64,000 bases of DNA from Gordionus sp. m RMFG-2023 (GCF_954871325.1 NC_088776.1:47200569-47264568), one strand, 5' to 3'. Positions 1 to 11,927 are shown, counted from the first letter of the stretch. A program made the numbers and translations. Notes: generated by a model not told the origin, from the letters alone.

Positions 1-232
1 ACAATTTGCAGGGCACGGCCTAGATTTTTTTTCAAAATTTTTTTTCGGTCCGGCCCGGGTTTTTTTTAAAGAAATTATATTTATTTTTGATTTTTATAGC
101 TAATTTCAAATATTTGGTTTTAAAATATATAGCCGAGCCCGGATAATTTTTTTTTAAAAATCAGGCCCTGCCCGGGTGTATTTAAAAAATTAAAATACGA
201 TCCGACCCGGGAACTGGGCCTGCAGTTCTCTG
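1..232 (+). repeat. GGCCCGG-type hAT-like MITE (family A), left end cut by the window
   Basis: This is a GC-rich/AT-rich mosaic: blocks such as GGCCCGGC alternate with runs of A and T. Its right end reads CCTGCAGTTCTCTG, matching the terminal CTGCAGGTCTCTG of better-preserved copies at 50437-50682 and 52738-53107. The internal stretch TTTTTATAGCTAATTTCAAATATTTGG is a degraded form of the family core. The left terminus lies outside the window. Small open frames here are chance products of the repeat. Confidence 0.75.
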
Positions 233-902
233 AAAACATACCTAAGAAGTACAACTTCTGAAAGTGGATTGAATGGTTTGGATCTTTTAAATATTTATAA
301 GCATTTGACGCCAAGCAAGGATGAGTAATTGAAGAATAAGTTCAATCCCAACGAAGATTGTGGATTTTACATTGTAAATATAATACAAAATACAATTATT
401 CCTAAGAGACTTTTTGTGTATTAATATTTATATTTCCAACATTAAATTTTTATACTTTATATATAAATTTTAAAGGCTCAAAAAATTCTAATTTTTATTT
501 TGGGTAATTTAAGTGATTCATATGGTGGTTATATTTACTTTATATTTTTTAATTCACATTTATTTTTTAGTTTTTTATGTGCCGGTTTATATATATAATT
601 TTTTTATAATTCATATAATTTAAAATTGTGTATTAGAAATAGTTATTAGTCCTAATAAATTTATGCTTGATATTTTTAACAATAATATTTCTTAAAAAAA
701 TTTATTATCCCCCCCCCAGACTAAATTCCTTCGTTTCACATGATAAAATATTATTGTCTACACTAATGATATCAATCTCTAAATAAAATGGAAGTCCAGG
801 AAGAAAATTGAAAGAAAAAGGCGAAGATAAAATAAATGATTCCACAAAAATAGTTAATAAAATTTAAAAACATTTATATTATTTTTATTTTTTTAAATTT
901 TT
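233..902. other. AT-rich intergenic DNA, no feature seen
   Basis: No open frame of interest. A run of nine C (709-717) is the only structured element. Confidence 0.6.
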
Positions 903-1014
903 ATGACACCTAGAACCCTTGGACCCCACACTTTTAAAAAGGGTCCGGGTCCGGGTTCAGCCAAAATACGAGGGTCCAGGAGGGTTCAGGGTCCGGGTTC
1001 TGGTTCACATCCCT
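903..1014. repeat. GAACCCG-type hAT-like end (family B fragment)
   Basis: The stretch is rich in GGGTCCGGGTTC and ends GGTTCACATCCCTG. Read from the other strand this gives CAGGGATGTGAACC, close to the terminus CAGAGGTGCGAAC of the complete element at 7369-8300. Only one terminus is clear, so it is probably a fragment or a very short deletion derivative. Confidence 0.6.
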
Positions 1015-1853
1015 GATTTTAACTTCATCTAGTTAATATAATGAAATTATCATTATAAACATTAAATATATTAAAAACGATGCGTATTTGATAGCCTTTG
1101 AATGCGGAGCTCCCACCATTAGATGAATACATGGTAGATAGAATATAAAGAAATTCTTAATAAATTTGAAACAATTTGTACTAAAGATAAAAAAGTTATA
1201 GACCTTTACCTTTTTACACCACCTACCCTATAGCCACGAAAAGGATAAAATAAATCCTTAAGATAAGGTTTATGGACAACCTTGTCCCTTTTTGTGCATC
1301 GTATACTATGCAATATAGTGATCTACAAATTAGAGAATTCTCCTGTTTTAATAAAGAGTAAAACCTTTTTCAAAATCAAATTTACTACATTAAAACCAAA
1401 AACTAATCTGAAAGATTGAATCTGAGCTACATCACAAACCCAAATTATAATAACACTTAATTATATGAATGGAAATTTAAAAGATAGTAATTATTTTATT
1501 ATAGATAGGTTCCTTTAATTTTATAAATTTTAATTGATAAGCTAATTCTTTATTAATTTTTTAGTATTACAATTTAGAAAAAAGGATAGAATTTTCCTAA
1601 CAAATTATAATTTGCATAATTCTCTTATTATCCCCACCCCTCCTCTATGATTAAATCGGAATTATAAGAGCATTTGAGAGTTATCGAATATTCGCAGGAA
1701 GTTTTCAGCATAACCCCTTAAATATTATTTCATGTTGTCTCATCTCGTGGCAAATTCAAATATATTGACAAAATTCCCACTTTTTATGAAATTAATAGTT
1801 TTCACTATAAATAAATTTCAACAAATATATGAAAAGGTATTGGGACCAATAGT
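1015..1853. other. AT-rich intergenic DNA, no gene seen
   Basis: No coding evidence. GATGCGTATTTG near 1079 and a GCATCGTATAC copy near 1297 face each other but pair poorly, so no element is called. Confidence 0.5.
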
Positions 1854-3154
1854 TAGAGGTCTGCAAGGTAATATTTTCGCAGTCCGAGCCCGAAAAACTT
1901 TTTTGCCCGAGCACACATTTTTTAGTCCAACCAGACCCGAGCCTGAATAAAATTTTACAATTTGTGTTTGAATATTATAATTAAAAAAAAATTATGTGTA
2001 TTTATCATCGCCACCTTAAATAAAAGTTTATTTGACGCCATAATCTAATCAAGATATATATTAAGTTGCATTTTATTTAATTTGTATAAAATATTATAAA
2101 AAAGTTAAATACAACGAATCTTTAAATTATAAATAATTTAACCATATTTTCATATATTTGTTCTCAGTACATCGACCCTTTTTCATATATGCGTTTAATT
2201 TTGGAAATAATTTATTGCGTATACCACAACAGTTTCTATTAAATTTCTAGGAATTGTCGTGAGATTTAGAATGATGATTTAACATCAATATTTCCATATA
2301 TTGAACCCATTTTGGCAAAATATTGGCAACAATAAACAAAGCCTTCCCCATGATTGCATCAAATGATCTCAAATCATGTCCCCAAAAGATGATCTTTTTT
2401 TTAAATTTGGCACAACTTTTGAGTTTTTTGGGATCAGTACCAAAAAGGCTATCAATTGTTAATTGAGTAATTTTACTCTCTATTGTAAATACGCATTTAT
2501 GCTTAAAATAATTTCAAAATATCATATATTTTATGTATGTTTTATAGAATTATAAGTTGCAAATGCAACTTACATAATTAAGTTTTTCTTTGTTTTCATC
2601 ATATATAAATGAAAACGTTTTCCAGACCGCAGATTTTCCATTGGCATTTTCCCTTACTTCATATTCCTTGCTTTTAATCTTTTCACCAAATTTTTTTAAT
2701 TTGGCATCCATTGAAATAATATTTTTAATATGAAAATATGAGGCTATTTAATTAAATAGATATTAGTAAATTATATTTTATTTAACTTGATAGAATATGA
2801 TGAAAGTAAAATATTTAATAGTATCTCTAACTATGTAATGCAATGTACTAAAATGTAATCACATCAAATAGTTTAGGATATGGTTGTTATATAAATTATA
2901 AAATAATAATTGAAAATGATATGTTATTCTTATTGATATTTTAAGAATAAAATGTAATAAATAAAATATGATATGGTTTTCTAATTGTCATTATGAATTA
3001 TAATGATAATTTAGAAAATTTATATAAATATTTTTTTCGGGTCGGGTTAGGTTTCAGGTCGGACAACTCTTACAACCCGACCCGAGCCCGAATCCGAAAA
3101 ATATTTTATAATGGAGGCTCGGGTCGGATTACGGACAGTCCCTGCAGTTCTCTA
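1854..3154 (-). mobile_element. degenerate hAT transposon with GGCCCGG-type ends and 8-bp target duplication
   Basis: The left end reads TAGAGGTCTGCAAGG. The right end, read in reverse, is TAGAGAACTGCAGGG, so the termini are inverted repeats. The flanks are CCAATAGT (1846-1853) and CCAACAGT (3155-3162), an 8-bp duplication with 7 of 8 positions matching, as expected for hAT transposases. Subterminal blocks at about 1885-1945 and 3035-3140 carry GCCCGAGCC/GGGTCGGG motifs. The 1.3 kb length and the transposase remnant on the minus strand suggest this is a decayed longer relative of the roughly 250-400 bp family A copies elsewhere in the window. Confidence 0.8.
2250..2711 (-). pseudogene. hAT transposase N-terminal remnant (BED-type finger region)
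   Basis: A minus-strand ATG at 2711 opens a 53-codon frame. It contains SAVWKTFSFIYDENKEKLNY followed by VSC, which resembles the start of the BED zinc finger in many hAT transposases (W and F, then a first Cys). The frame stops at 2550. Further downstream on the same strand, DLRSFDAIMG (from 2375) is followed, after a single-base frameshift, by EGFVYCCQYFAKMGSIYGNI. This matches the block after the BED finger in BED-type hAT proteins (DLRPF, GxGF, then GxxYGN). Stops and the frameshift show that it is dead. A GTAAGT at the end of the first block could be an old 5' splice site. The rest of the protein, including the DDE core, is missing. Confidence 0.72.
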
Positions 3155-3162
3155 CCAACAGT

Positions 3163-3602
3163 CATAATGCTAAAAGCGGGTATAATTGGAGAATTAGAAT
3201 AGGATTTTATTACTATAAATATTATCAAGTAAAAATTCTTTTTGCTACCACCAGAAGCAAAATTTTATAATCTTATAATAACGTTTTATTAAATCAACTG
3301 TTGATAATTAATACTTAATATTTATTATTTTATTTTATTATTTATTATAAACATATTATTATCTTAAATTGATATTTATGAACACCTACAAATGACAGGA
3401 GGAAGATTTTCTTATTCTTTCTTAGATTTTTCAATTATCTAAATAGTGAAATTTTTAATATCCAACCCCCCTCCCCACCGAAAATTCCTGGTTATGACCC
3501 TGATTTGTGTTCTCTATCTACCAGTTATTACTATTAAAATATAATTTATCAAGGGACTACTATAATTTGTTACAAACTTATATCAAAATATGTATTTTAA
3601 TC
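3163..3602. other. AT-rich spacer, no feature seen
   Basis: The spacer lies between the target duplications of two neighbouring hAT-type elements. It holds a pyrimidine-rich patch near 3465-3480 and no coding signal. Confidence 0.5.
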
Positions 3603-3610
3603 GTAATTTT

Positions 3611-4292
3611 TAGGAGTAACCGAACCCGAAACCTTTCTGGTTCTCTAGCTTTTATCGAACCCGAATCTGAATCCTTTTTCAATTTAAATTTAGGGTTCAA
3701 AAATTGTTTTATTTATTTTCAATATTATGATGATTTTGAAAAGTAACTCTTTAAATGAAGAAAATTAACGCACATGAAAGTGAATAGATTCCTATCAATT
3801 CATAATATTTTCTCATATCTGTATGAATGGAATAATACAGAACGAATGGAATACAAATAATGCAATTATTCGATTTTATTGGTGATTTTATAAATATAGT
3901 TCGGAGTCCAGAAAAATACAAACTTTAAAAATTTAGTTAAAATAATAGAAACATCAGTTTTTTTAAAATTTATTTTACTATATTTTGCATTATTTACTAT
4001 AAAAATAGTTTATCATCATAATAATAATATAAATACGATTTAAATTTTAATAATATATTTGTATTTTAAAAATTTTATTTAAGGAAATTATCATATTGTC
4101 TACCAAAATATCCTCTTTGAAAGAATAAATAAAGAACTAGTTGAACCCGAAACACCAAATTCAATAAGAATAATTCAAGTTTGGGTTCGGGTTCCGTAAA
4201 ATCTCTAGGGTTGCAAGGGTTCGGGTTCTCAGCCCTGTAACTAAATTTTATAATTACCTGAACCCTTTTTAGATCGAGGGTTCGCATACCTG
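3611..4292. mobile_element. GAACCCG-type hAT-like element (family B) with 8-bp target duplication
   Basis: The left terminus is TAGGAGTAACCGAACCCG and the right terminus in reverse is CAGGTATGCGAACCCTCG. The flanks GTAATTTT (3603-3610) and GTAATTTC (4293-4300) match at 7 of 8 positions. A second GC-rich block at about 4140-4237 (GAACCCG ... GGGTTCGGGTTC, ending CAGCCCTG) may be a smaller family B copy inserted inside. No transposase motif was recognised. Confidence 0.75.
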
Positions 4293-4300
4293 GTAATTTC

Positions 4301-6649
4301 AATTTATTATTACTTATTCAAAAACTTAATTTAGGAAAGGGTAAATATTACTTTTAAGTCTTATTAAATTGAAGCCATAATATATATAATCTTGAACAAA
4401 AATTAATTCCATAATTTACAAATATGCAAGTTTACGACAGATTAATATTTTATGTTAATGTTATTTTGTTTCAAAAATTTGCCATTGCATTATTTTTGCA
4501 TTATGTAAATTTAATTGTATAGTATAAAAAAAAATCCAACCTTTAAATAATATGCAGATTTGTAGATTGTAAAAAAATTATTAAATTTTTGAAATATATA
4601 AAATGTCAAAATTTCTCTATTTTTTCAAAAAAAATGGAATTTAATAATAAAATGTTATATTCATAATATTAATTATTTCTCATTTTAATTCCAATATTTG
4701 GGTTTAACGACACGTTATATATTATACTAATAAATTAATCAATTTAATAAACCCTAATTTTATAGGATTAGCAAGCACTGTTTTGTTATAAACTGTAAAT
4801 TGCATTACATCTAATCAATCCAATTTATGGGATATTATTTTACTTAAAACATTAATAAAACATAGTTGCAATTTTTTTAAATTTTAAATTACAGATTGTT
4901 TAGAGGGGATTGGCTAAAGTACGTGTTTCAGCTTTACTCGTTACATTAGTTATTTAATTTTTGTATTTTCAAAGAAAAAATATATACTAAAAATGTTGCC
5001 CCTATTCATTTAATTTCTCATTTCATTTTTATTATTTCTTTTCAATTCATTTTCACTTCAAATGGAGTTAGTGAGTGGCATTCTGCATAACGTTTAATAT
5101 TACCATAATTAATAATGATAAGGATTCCACATAAAATTATAAAAATATCACTACCACAACATGTTTTTCACGAACATGATCCCATTCCAACGGGGAAAGA
5201 ATACACTAGTCGCTAGTTTTTAATTACACCCTGGTTATAAGAGATGAAATGATAAACTATCATTTGTATAAGTTTTAGTTTGTGTACAAATAGAACTATC
5301 AATTCTATGAGAATAGAATTATAATATATACTTAAAGTATTAATTAATCAAAGATGTGTCCATTAATATTTAAATAATTATAGGTTATTTATAGTATGGT
5401 TGTCACAAATTTTAATTTTTTTAAAGATATTAAAACGTGATATTATATAACATGCTTTTAAAACTGGCTACAAATAAGAAATGATCTTTAAAGCCTCGCG
5501 TGCTACCTAAATGCAATTTATTAATCACAATCACAGTATAAATATAATATTTTTTTAAAATAGTTTTTATTAAAATTAAAGATAAAACAGTGTTCATTAA
5601 TGAAAAGCTCTATGAATAAACTAACCCTCACGATTGGAAAAATCATATAATTATACATATTATGCACATTGAGCATCTAAATTAATTAAATTAAATATGA
5701 AAAAAAATCAATGAAAATATTGATATTTATCATTAAAAAAATCGTTGAATTCATTTTAATGAGGTCATAATGTTTTAAATAAAGTATGGGATATTAAAAA
5801 AAATATATCAAAAGATATTTTGTTACAGGATAATACCATATATCGAACAAATTAAAGTGTTGGGCAGAATTAAATTAAACATTTCCATATTTTATAATTG
5901 GTTTGTAAATAAAATTATTTAATTTGTAAAAATTTATAAGAATATATAAATGTTAAATATATTTTAACTATTTTTAAATCTGCACAACACTGCATATGTG
6001 TGGGATGGTTGGTTTGTTATGCATAATGAATGACCGAAACGAATTTTTATATAAATTGAAATTAATTAATAAGAATAAAATGATTTCCGCTAGATTCTTA
6101 TTTCATTAAACATTAAGCTATAAAAATTATAATATTATTAATATTATATGAAAAGGATCTCCAACATGAAAGGTAGTGAAATGACGTCTTTGAAATCTCA
6201 ATGTGGAGGGGGGGGGGGTTAATATACATATCAGTATCTATTTTTTATTTATTGATCGGGGAAGGGCTCCCCGTATTTGGATTTTAGGGATCTAAAAAGC
6301 TCAGTTCCCTACACGAACCTGCCCGATCAACATTTTCTTCGGATTTTTTAACAGCCATGATCCATAATTTAATTTTTAAATAGGAAATTTTTGGATTCCA
6401 ATAGCACTTAGAATTTTACCACTCCTTGTAAAAAAATGGTAATTTTATTTTATAACTTCTTTAATTTTTTGGGGATCGGATCTTATTTTAAGTCAGACAG
6501 AATTGGACCAATTTCTTAAAATAGTTCTTCTGACAGGATTGAACTCGTATCTTAAAGTTGGACCTATCGGATTATGAGCCAGACCTGTATAAATAGGTCA
6601 AACGCTAAGCTCTAGCTTTAAAATTTCTATAAACAGTTTTGTCTGATTA
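4301..6649. other. AT-rich intergenic DNA with minor structured spots
   Basis: No gene seen. There is a run of 11 G at 6208-6218. At about 6254-6330, TTGATCGGG and CCCGATCAA face each other across roughly 70 bases that include GGGCTCCCCG. This may be a tiny inverted-repeat element, with related GATCGGA/GGACC patches running to 6590. Confidence 0.45.
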
Positions 6650-7057
6650 GGGGAGACCGGGGTAAAGCGATTGACGATATACCATTATTAAATCGAATAT
6701 TTTAACTCTTGAGCATTTAAATTTATCTTTATAACTAATTTTTTACCTATGCTCATCTTTTGAAAAAATTTCCTGATTTGACATATTTTGTCAAAAATCA
6801 TTTTTTACCCAAAAATTATAAAATCACTCTCTAGTTTATTTTACTTAAATATAAAATATAGTTTATCAGAGGTTTATAGCTTTATCACCTTGGGGTTTAT
6901 GGGTAAAACGGTTAAAATGTACGATCTGATAAAAGCTGTAAAACGATAATCTTTCAGTATTAACGTCAACACCATATTAAAAAATATTGAGCAAAAGGGA
7001 ACATTAATAGATAGTTTGTATGCAATTTGGAACAAAATAAGCCGTAAAGAGGAATAA

Positions 7058-7268
7058 AAGTGTTGTTAAACGCCTCGCTTTGAGGCGATTTTTAAAAACG
7101 ACTTACTCAACAGTATATCCAGAAAAATAACATCAAGCTTGAAGGATTTGCTCATAGTTGGCAGAAAGATTTGAATATTTATTAGCGAAATCTCATAGCA
7201 TAGTTTCTGGTTAAAATGTTGAGTTAGCTGTTTTTAAAAATAGGCTTAAATCAAGCCATTCAAAACTA
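7058..7268. mobile_element. TAGTGTTGTTAAACGG MITE (family D), copy 1, nested in family E
   Basis: The copy starts AAGTGTTGTTAAACGCCTC and ends AATCAAGCCATTCAAAACTA, which are imperfect inverted ends. The 8-bp direct repeat AGGAATAA flanks it perfectly (7050-7057 and 7269-7276). The matching part of the second family E copy (about 61370-61395) runs from AAAGGGAAAGAATAAT into the GATGTG block with no such insert. The 8-bp duplication points to hAT-type mobilisation. Confidence 0.75.
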
Positions 7269-7368
7269 AGGAATAATAAGAAATGCATGATGTGTCTAAA
7301 ATGGGCACACTCAAAATGTGAAATCTATTTACATTCCCTTATTGTATTGATTAGTTTATACTTAAAAG

Positions 7369-8300
7369 CAAGGATTTGAACAGAACCCGAACTCTGAGAA
7401 AAAACCCGGGTTTTTAAAAAAAAATCTGAACCCGAACCGAACCTTAACTCCGTTTATAAAATTTCCAAAACCCCGAACCGAACTCGGAAATTTTTTAGAA
7501 CCTTCAACCGGGTTCAGTGAATACTGTTTAAAATCATATATTTGTAAAATTCTAAATACAAATATTAATAATAATTTAATGAGATTTTTATTATTTTCAA
7601 TTTATTTTAATATAAATAGTATAAATCCTTAAATATTACAGATATTACTTAGTTATGATAAATAGATTTGTAAAGGCATCTTTTTAATTTGTAGGGTAGT
7701 ATTAAACCCATATGCATGCCCATTTTATCTGATGATAATAGTTCGGATGAAGTTATTGAGAAAGATTTAGAGATTGATACAACTAAAAGAAAGGCAGGAG
7801 AATAAAAGAGGGGGCCAACAATTGCAGAGAAAAGTATTGGAACGATAATTATTGAATTTGGCAATTTTAAAAGATTGGATAAGAAAAAATATTTGCATTT
7901 TTGAGAGTCTGATAAGCTGCAGTACCCTGATTTATATATTTTATCCAAAATCTTATTTGCTATTCCTGCAACCCAAGTTAAATTTTTTTATATTTTATAT
8001 TTTCATATTAATATATTTAATAGAGATTAGCGTTGAAAGATCTTACATTTGAAATTCATTCTTTCACTGCATAGATCGAAGATGAGCAAACAACTCTTGG
8101 AAGATATGCTAATACGTCTAAATAAAATTTTTAAAATTGATACATTAGTGAGCTTTGTATTTTTAAATATATTTTGCCTATAAATAAAATAAAAATTTTA
8201 TTTTTAAATTTATGTCTAGTTTTTTAATTATGATTTAAATATAAAATTTTTATTTTACGAACCGAGCCTAGATACAATTTTAGTCGGGTTCGCACCTCTG
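7369..8300 (+). mobile_element. GAACCCG-type hAT element (family B) with perfect 8-bp target duplication
   Basis: The element starts CAAGGATTTGAACAG and ends, in reverse, CAGAGGTGCGAACCC. CTTAAAAG flanks both sides exactly (7361-7368 and 8301-8308). Subterminal GAACCCG/CCGAACC arrays fill about 7378-7515 and 8260-8293. The uninterrupted family E copy at about 61470-61490 (TTAGTTTAAGTGATAAATA) acts as a paralogous empty site. The core carries the C-terminal half of an hAT transposase on the plus strand. Confidence 0.85.
7720..8145 (+). pseudogene. hAT transposase C-terminal remnant (hATC dimerisation region)
   Basis: In one plus-strand frame from 7854 the translation reads KRLDKKKYLHF, a stop (TGA where TGG/Trp is expected), then ESDKLQYPDLYILSKILF and AIPATQV (ending 7979). 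This is the classic run of hAT C termini (W-E, YP-LY-LA, AIPAT). A 49-bp AT-only insertion (7980-8028) follows, and then SVERSY (8029-8046), the next conserved motif. SKQLLEDMLIRLNKIF at 8085-8132 matches the end of the dimerisation domain. Upstream, an acidic then basic stretch (DDNSSDEVIEKDLE, then TTKRKAGE) fits the linker of these proteins. It is dead: one nonsense codon, one insertion and further frame loss. Confidence 0.85.
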
Positions 8301-8653
8301 CTTAAAAGTAATAAATAATGTCAAAATTGCATTTTTTTAGTAAAATAATAAAGTTGATTTCAATTTTATTATAACCACTTTACAAAACAATCAAATAAAG
8401 GAATATCTTAAATAAGCCCCAATATTCAATTACACTGGTGTTAAACCATTTTCCTGGGTATGGATTAATTTAGCAAATGACACACTCCAAATATTTAATC
8501 ATATCTCCTAAAGCATTGTGGGTAAAGAGCTACACTTTTTTTTATTCAGTAGTTTTAGGATTGGGCTATGTATAAATCTATAATTTATTTTGATTTGTTT
8601 TAAATTTTTATGGCAGAAATGCAAAATGTCAATAGTTTTATCCCGGTCTTCCC

Positions 8654-11125
8654 TACCTTTCTCTAGGAATTATTTAACTTTCTTTGTCGCCTTCAAAAAA
8701 TTTTCTTCATAATTACAGAATATGCAAAAACTAAAAAATTCCTTTGCATATGTTGTATTATTAAAATAAATAATAATTGATCATATCAATAAAACACGAT
8801 TAATGTGAAGCAAATAATCGAACAAAAAATCAGAACTAATTAAATAATGAAGCTGGGCAAAAAATACACCGGACAAAAATATCTTAATTAATTTATTTCA
8901 AAAGTAGACCAATCCTAACTGACAATTTAAAATCCCAGTTCTACGCATTTTAAATATTTTATCTCAAAATAGTGGATTTCTATCCTGACCATAGATCTGA
9001 GTTGGTGAATATATATGGACACAAAAATATTGTATCTAAATTTTGCGAAGATACATATTAATAAAAAAAGTATTTGTATCACGATAAATCCTTAGCTGTC
9101 TCAAAACTACTATAAGATATAAAAAAAAGAAACAATTTTATTTTACGTTTTTTATTATATTAAAATATTTAAATCTATTTCTATTTTTTGTATCAAATTT
9201 AAAACAAGACAAATTATATTTTAACACAATGGATGACGAAAATGATAAATCTAAATGGTATTAACTATTAAGGATATATATTTTTTGGCCTACATCTTTA
9301 TCTAGATACATTTGAAAAAGTATCTTTTAACAAATCTGCCATGTAATAGAATAGATTTTAATAAATACAATTTCTATTATCTTTCTTAAATATTTTAATT
9401 TTATTATATAAACATGTATGTATGTATTACCATTTCATTACTTATTTAATATGGTGGTATTTGATTTGGTTTAAACGTTTATACCAATGTTTATTTTATA
9501 CACTCAAAACTTAAAAATAAATTTTGATGAAAACTTAATATATTGATGACCATTTTTTTAATTGTTGTATCTTCTGAATTTAATATTATATATATTTTTA
9601 TTTTTTGAGTAAAGCATAAATTTTTTAACAATAGAATCTGTAATAAAATTATAATAGAATAGAATATAATATGTCAAAAATAATTTTAAAATATATATTA
9701 TAAAGGGAATATTTAATAAACTATATGCGTTGTTATCTATTTCTATATTATATTTATCTCAACTTCAATATAAAATTAGCTGATGAAAATTGAATATAAA
9801 AAAATAGACTCGAATTATTATATTAAATTATTGTATAGTAATGGCAAAAGTCTCCAGTATGATTTACACGTTTGCCATTAGCATCTTTTTTTAAAAAAAT
9901 ATGACACATTGGTATATTGTTGATAAAAATAAATTTTTTATGAGATGAGGTTGGAGTTGCAAATATGAAAAACTAATATTGATTCGATTATCGTTTAAAA
10001 ATAGTATATTGGATAAATAGAATCAAAGAGATTTTAAATTGTTGGGAAAGGTCAATTTATATTTGAAATAAATTAATTTGGGTGTATTATCATGTATGTT
10101 TTTAATTAAAGGTTTTGTGTCTAGTATTATTTTGTTAAAAGTATTTTTGTCCCATCCGTCTTTTCGGGACATTTTGCCCGACATGATATCAAACTCGTAG
10201 TCGGATAAAGATAACACTGAAAAAAGATATCAAACAGAAATCCTTTGATTTTAACAAAATATATAAAGATTTTTTTTAATTATAATTAATGAGATATTTA
10301 TGTCCGGTATACATTTTCTGTCTTTTTGTTTGAGGCATTTTACTCTAGCATTTAAATGTGGCTAACTTTTAAAAAAATTAAATACTGTTCTACCCACACC
10401 ACCCCTTTTCTCCAAATGCGCTAATATGTAAAAAAAAACACTTATAAACGCCGTTATGTAAAAATAAATTGTTAAAAAAACAGGGGGTTTAATTTTACTT
10501 TTAGTATATATTAATAATAATGGAAGATTTTACTAATTATAAGATGATAAAACTTTAAAATAAAACAATTTCATATCCCCCACCCCTCCCCTTCACCCCC
10601 TCAATACATTTGAAAAAAAAAACTATAAGATTACAATATGATTATGTATGTTAGATGAGATGACATCAATTTTTGTAATTAAAGTTAATCTACAAAGACG
10701 ATTTTTATAAAGTATAAAAGTAAAAATAAATTTTTTATTTATTAAATGTAGCTTATTGCTGTTATTAATAAATATTAATATAATAGTAATAACTAATAAG
10801 GGTATTAATTATTTTTAGAATTAATAAAATGTGATTTAAAAATTATATTCATAAATGTGAATGATTTGCAACACCTCATAAAACGAAATACGAGATTAAA
10901 GGGGAGGATTACCACTTTTATACCTTATATTCTATTTTAATTTTTTTTAAAGGATTATAATTTGAATTTTTTTTTAATGGGGTTAGAAGTATTAGGTAAT
11001 AAGGATGAACTACTTAAGCTAAACATGGATTAAATTCACAATAAAAAAAAAGTTGATGATGCTGAAAAAAGGTTTTCATTATTATCACTTCAGGGTTAAT
11101 ACCAAATATCGATGTTAGACTCAAG
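8654..11125. other. AT-rich intergenic DNA with traces of a GTCC-type repeat
   Basis: No gene seen. Short patches at about 8852-8886 (CTGGGCAAAAAATACACCGG) and 10145-10320 (GTCCCATCCG, GGGACATTTTGCCCG, TTATGTCCGG) resemble the termini of the repeat at 17692-18074. C-rich patches lie at 10390-10405 and 10577-10600. Confidence 0.45.
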
Positions 11126-11343
11126 TAGTGTTGTTAAACGCCTCAATTTGCATTTTTTAAAACGGCTTACTCAATATTTTATCAGGATAAATATTAATCA
11201 AGTTTAAAGATTTTTCTCATAGGTGGCACAAAGGTTTGGATATCTATTGCAAAAACTTGAGGCTTATGCACTATTTTTCTGCCTAGAATATTGAGTTAGC
11301 CATTTTTAAAAATCGGCTCAAATAGAGCCATTCAACAACACTA
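11126..11343. mobile_element. TAGTGTTGTTAAACGG MITE (family D), copy 2
   Basis: This is the best-preserved copy. It starts TAGTGTTGTTAAACGCCTC and ends GAGCCATTCAACAACACTA. The flanks GACTCAAG (11118-11125) and GGCTCGAG (11344-11351) agree at 6 of 8 positions. The interior is a long imperfect palindrome with AAAACGGCTTACTC and its partner GAGTTAGCCATTTTTAA. It is non-coding. Confidence 0.75.
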
Positions 11344-11586
11344 GGCTCGAGTCATTGGTATGATATCATACAAAAATATTATATGAAAATTTTAAACGAC
11401 ATGTATATTGAAGTGGGAAAAATGTTAATTTCTTCTGTATAATAAAGGTAATTGGAGAAAAATAGTGAATTTAAATAAAATATTTAAAAATATAGAAAAA
11501 GGAAAATATAAATTTTTTTAAAGAAAAATAATCGAGGCATTTTTTATCCAGCACTTTTTGTCCAGAAATAAGGATAAGATATGACT

Positions 11587-11927
11587 CAGCGGAGCTAGAA
11601 TTTTGCGAAGAGGGTGGGCACTTTTAGATGGACTTTTCTCCATAAATTTTTTTAGAGATGTTTAGGTCCACTTATTGGAGGTCTTTAGCTATATTATTTT
11701 TTATATAATTAATTTTGGTATTGATCCTTCTTCATAAAAATGCTTTTTTTTAAATTTTGAAGTATAGTCTATATTTTATAAGTTGTTAACCTTTAATAAT
11801 TTTTCCTTGAAACTCTTATTTATAGAAAGGAGAGGGGGGGGGTTAGAGGTGTGTAGAGGAAAATTTTTACTAGCTTAAAATAATATTTCCGCAAACAGGC
11901 AACCCCCCCCTTCCCGCTACGCCTATG
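11587..11927. mobile_element. CATAGRCGTAG-ended hAT-like MITE (family C), copy 1
   Basis: It starts CAGCGGAGCTAGAA and ends, in reverse, CATAGGCGTAGCGGGAA. The flanks ATATGACT and ATATGTCG share 6 of 8 positions. Interior landmarks shared with the copy at 60182-60603 are TTTAGGTCCACTTATTGGAG, the CTTTAGCTATATT block and a run of nine G (11834-11842) paired with eight C (11903-11910). The right end abuts the left terminus of the next repeat, so it probably landed there. Confidence 0.65.

Larger units (their letters stand above)
6650..8653. mobile_element. TA-flanked inverted-repeat element (family E), interrupted by two later insertions
   Basis: The left end is GGGGAGACCGGGGTAAAGC and the right end in reverse is GGGAAGACCGGGATAAAAC. 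Over the first 24 bases about 20 match, and TA lies outside each end. A second copy at 60860-61735 shares the interior, for example the AAAATGGGCACA and GTAAAGAGCTACACTT blocks. With the insertions at 7058-7268 and 7369-8300 removed, the element is about 0.86 kb. No transposase is recognisable. The TA flank suggests, but does not prove, a Tc1/mariner-type mover. Confidence 0.7.

Noticed and set aside
6650-8653. Assigning family E firmly to Tc1/mariner
   Set aside because: TA flanks are weak evidence in DNA this AT-rich, and no transposase remnant was found.
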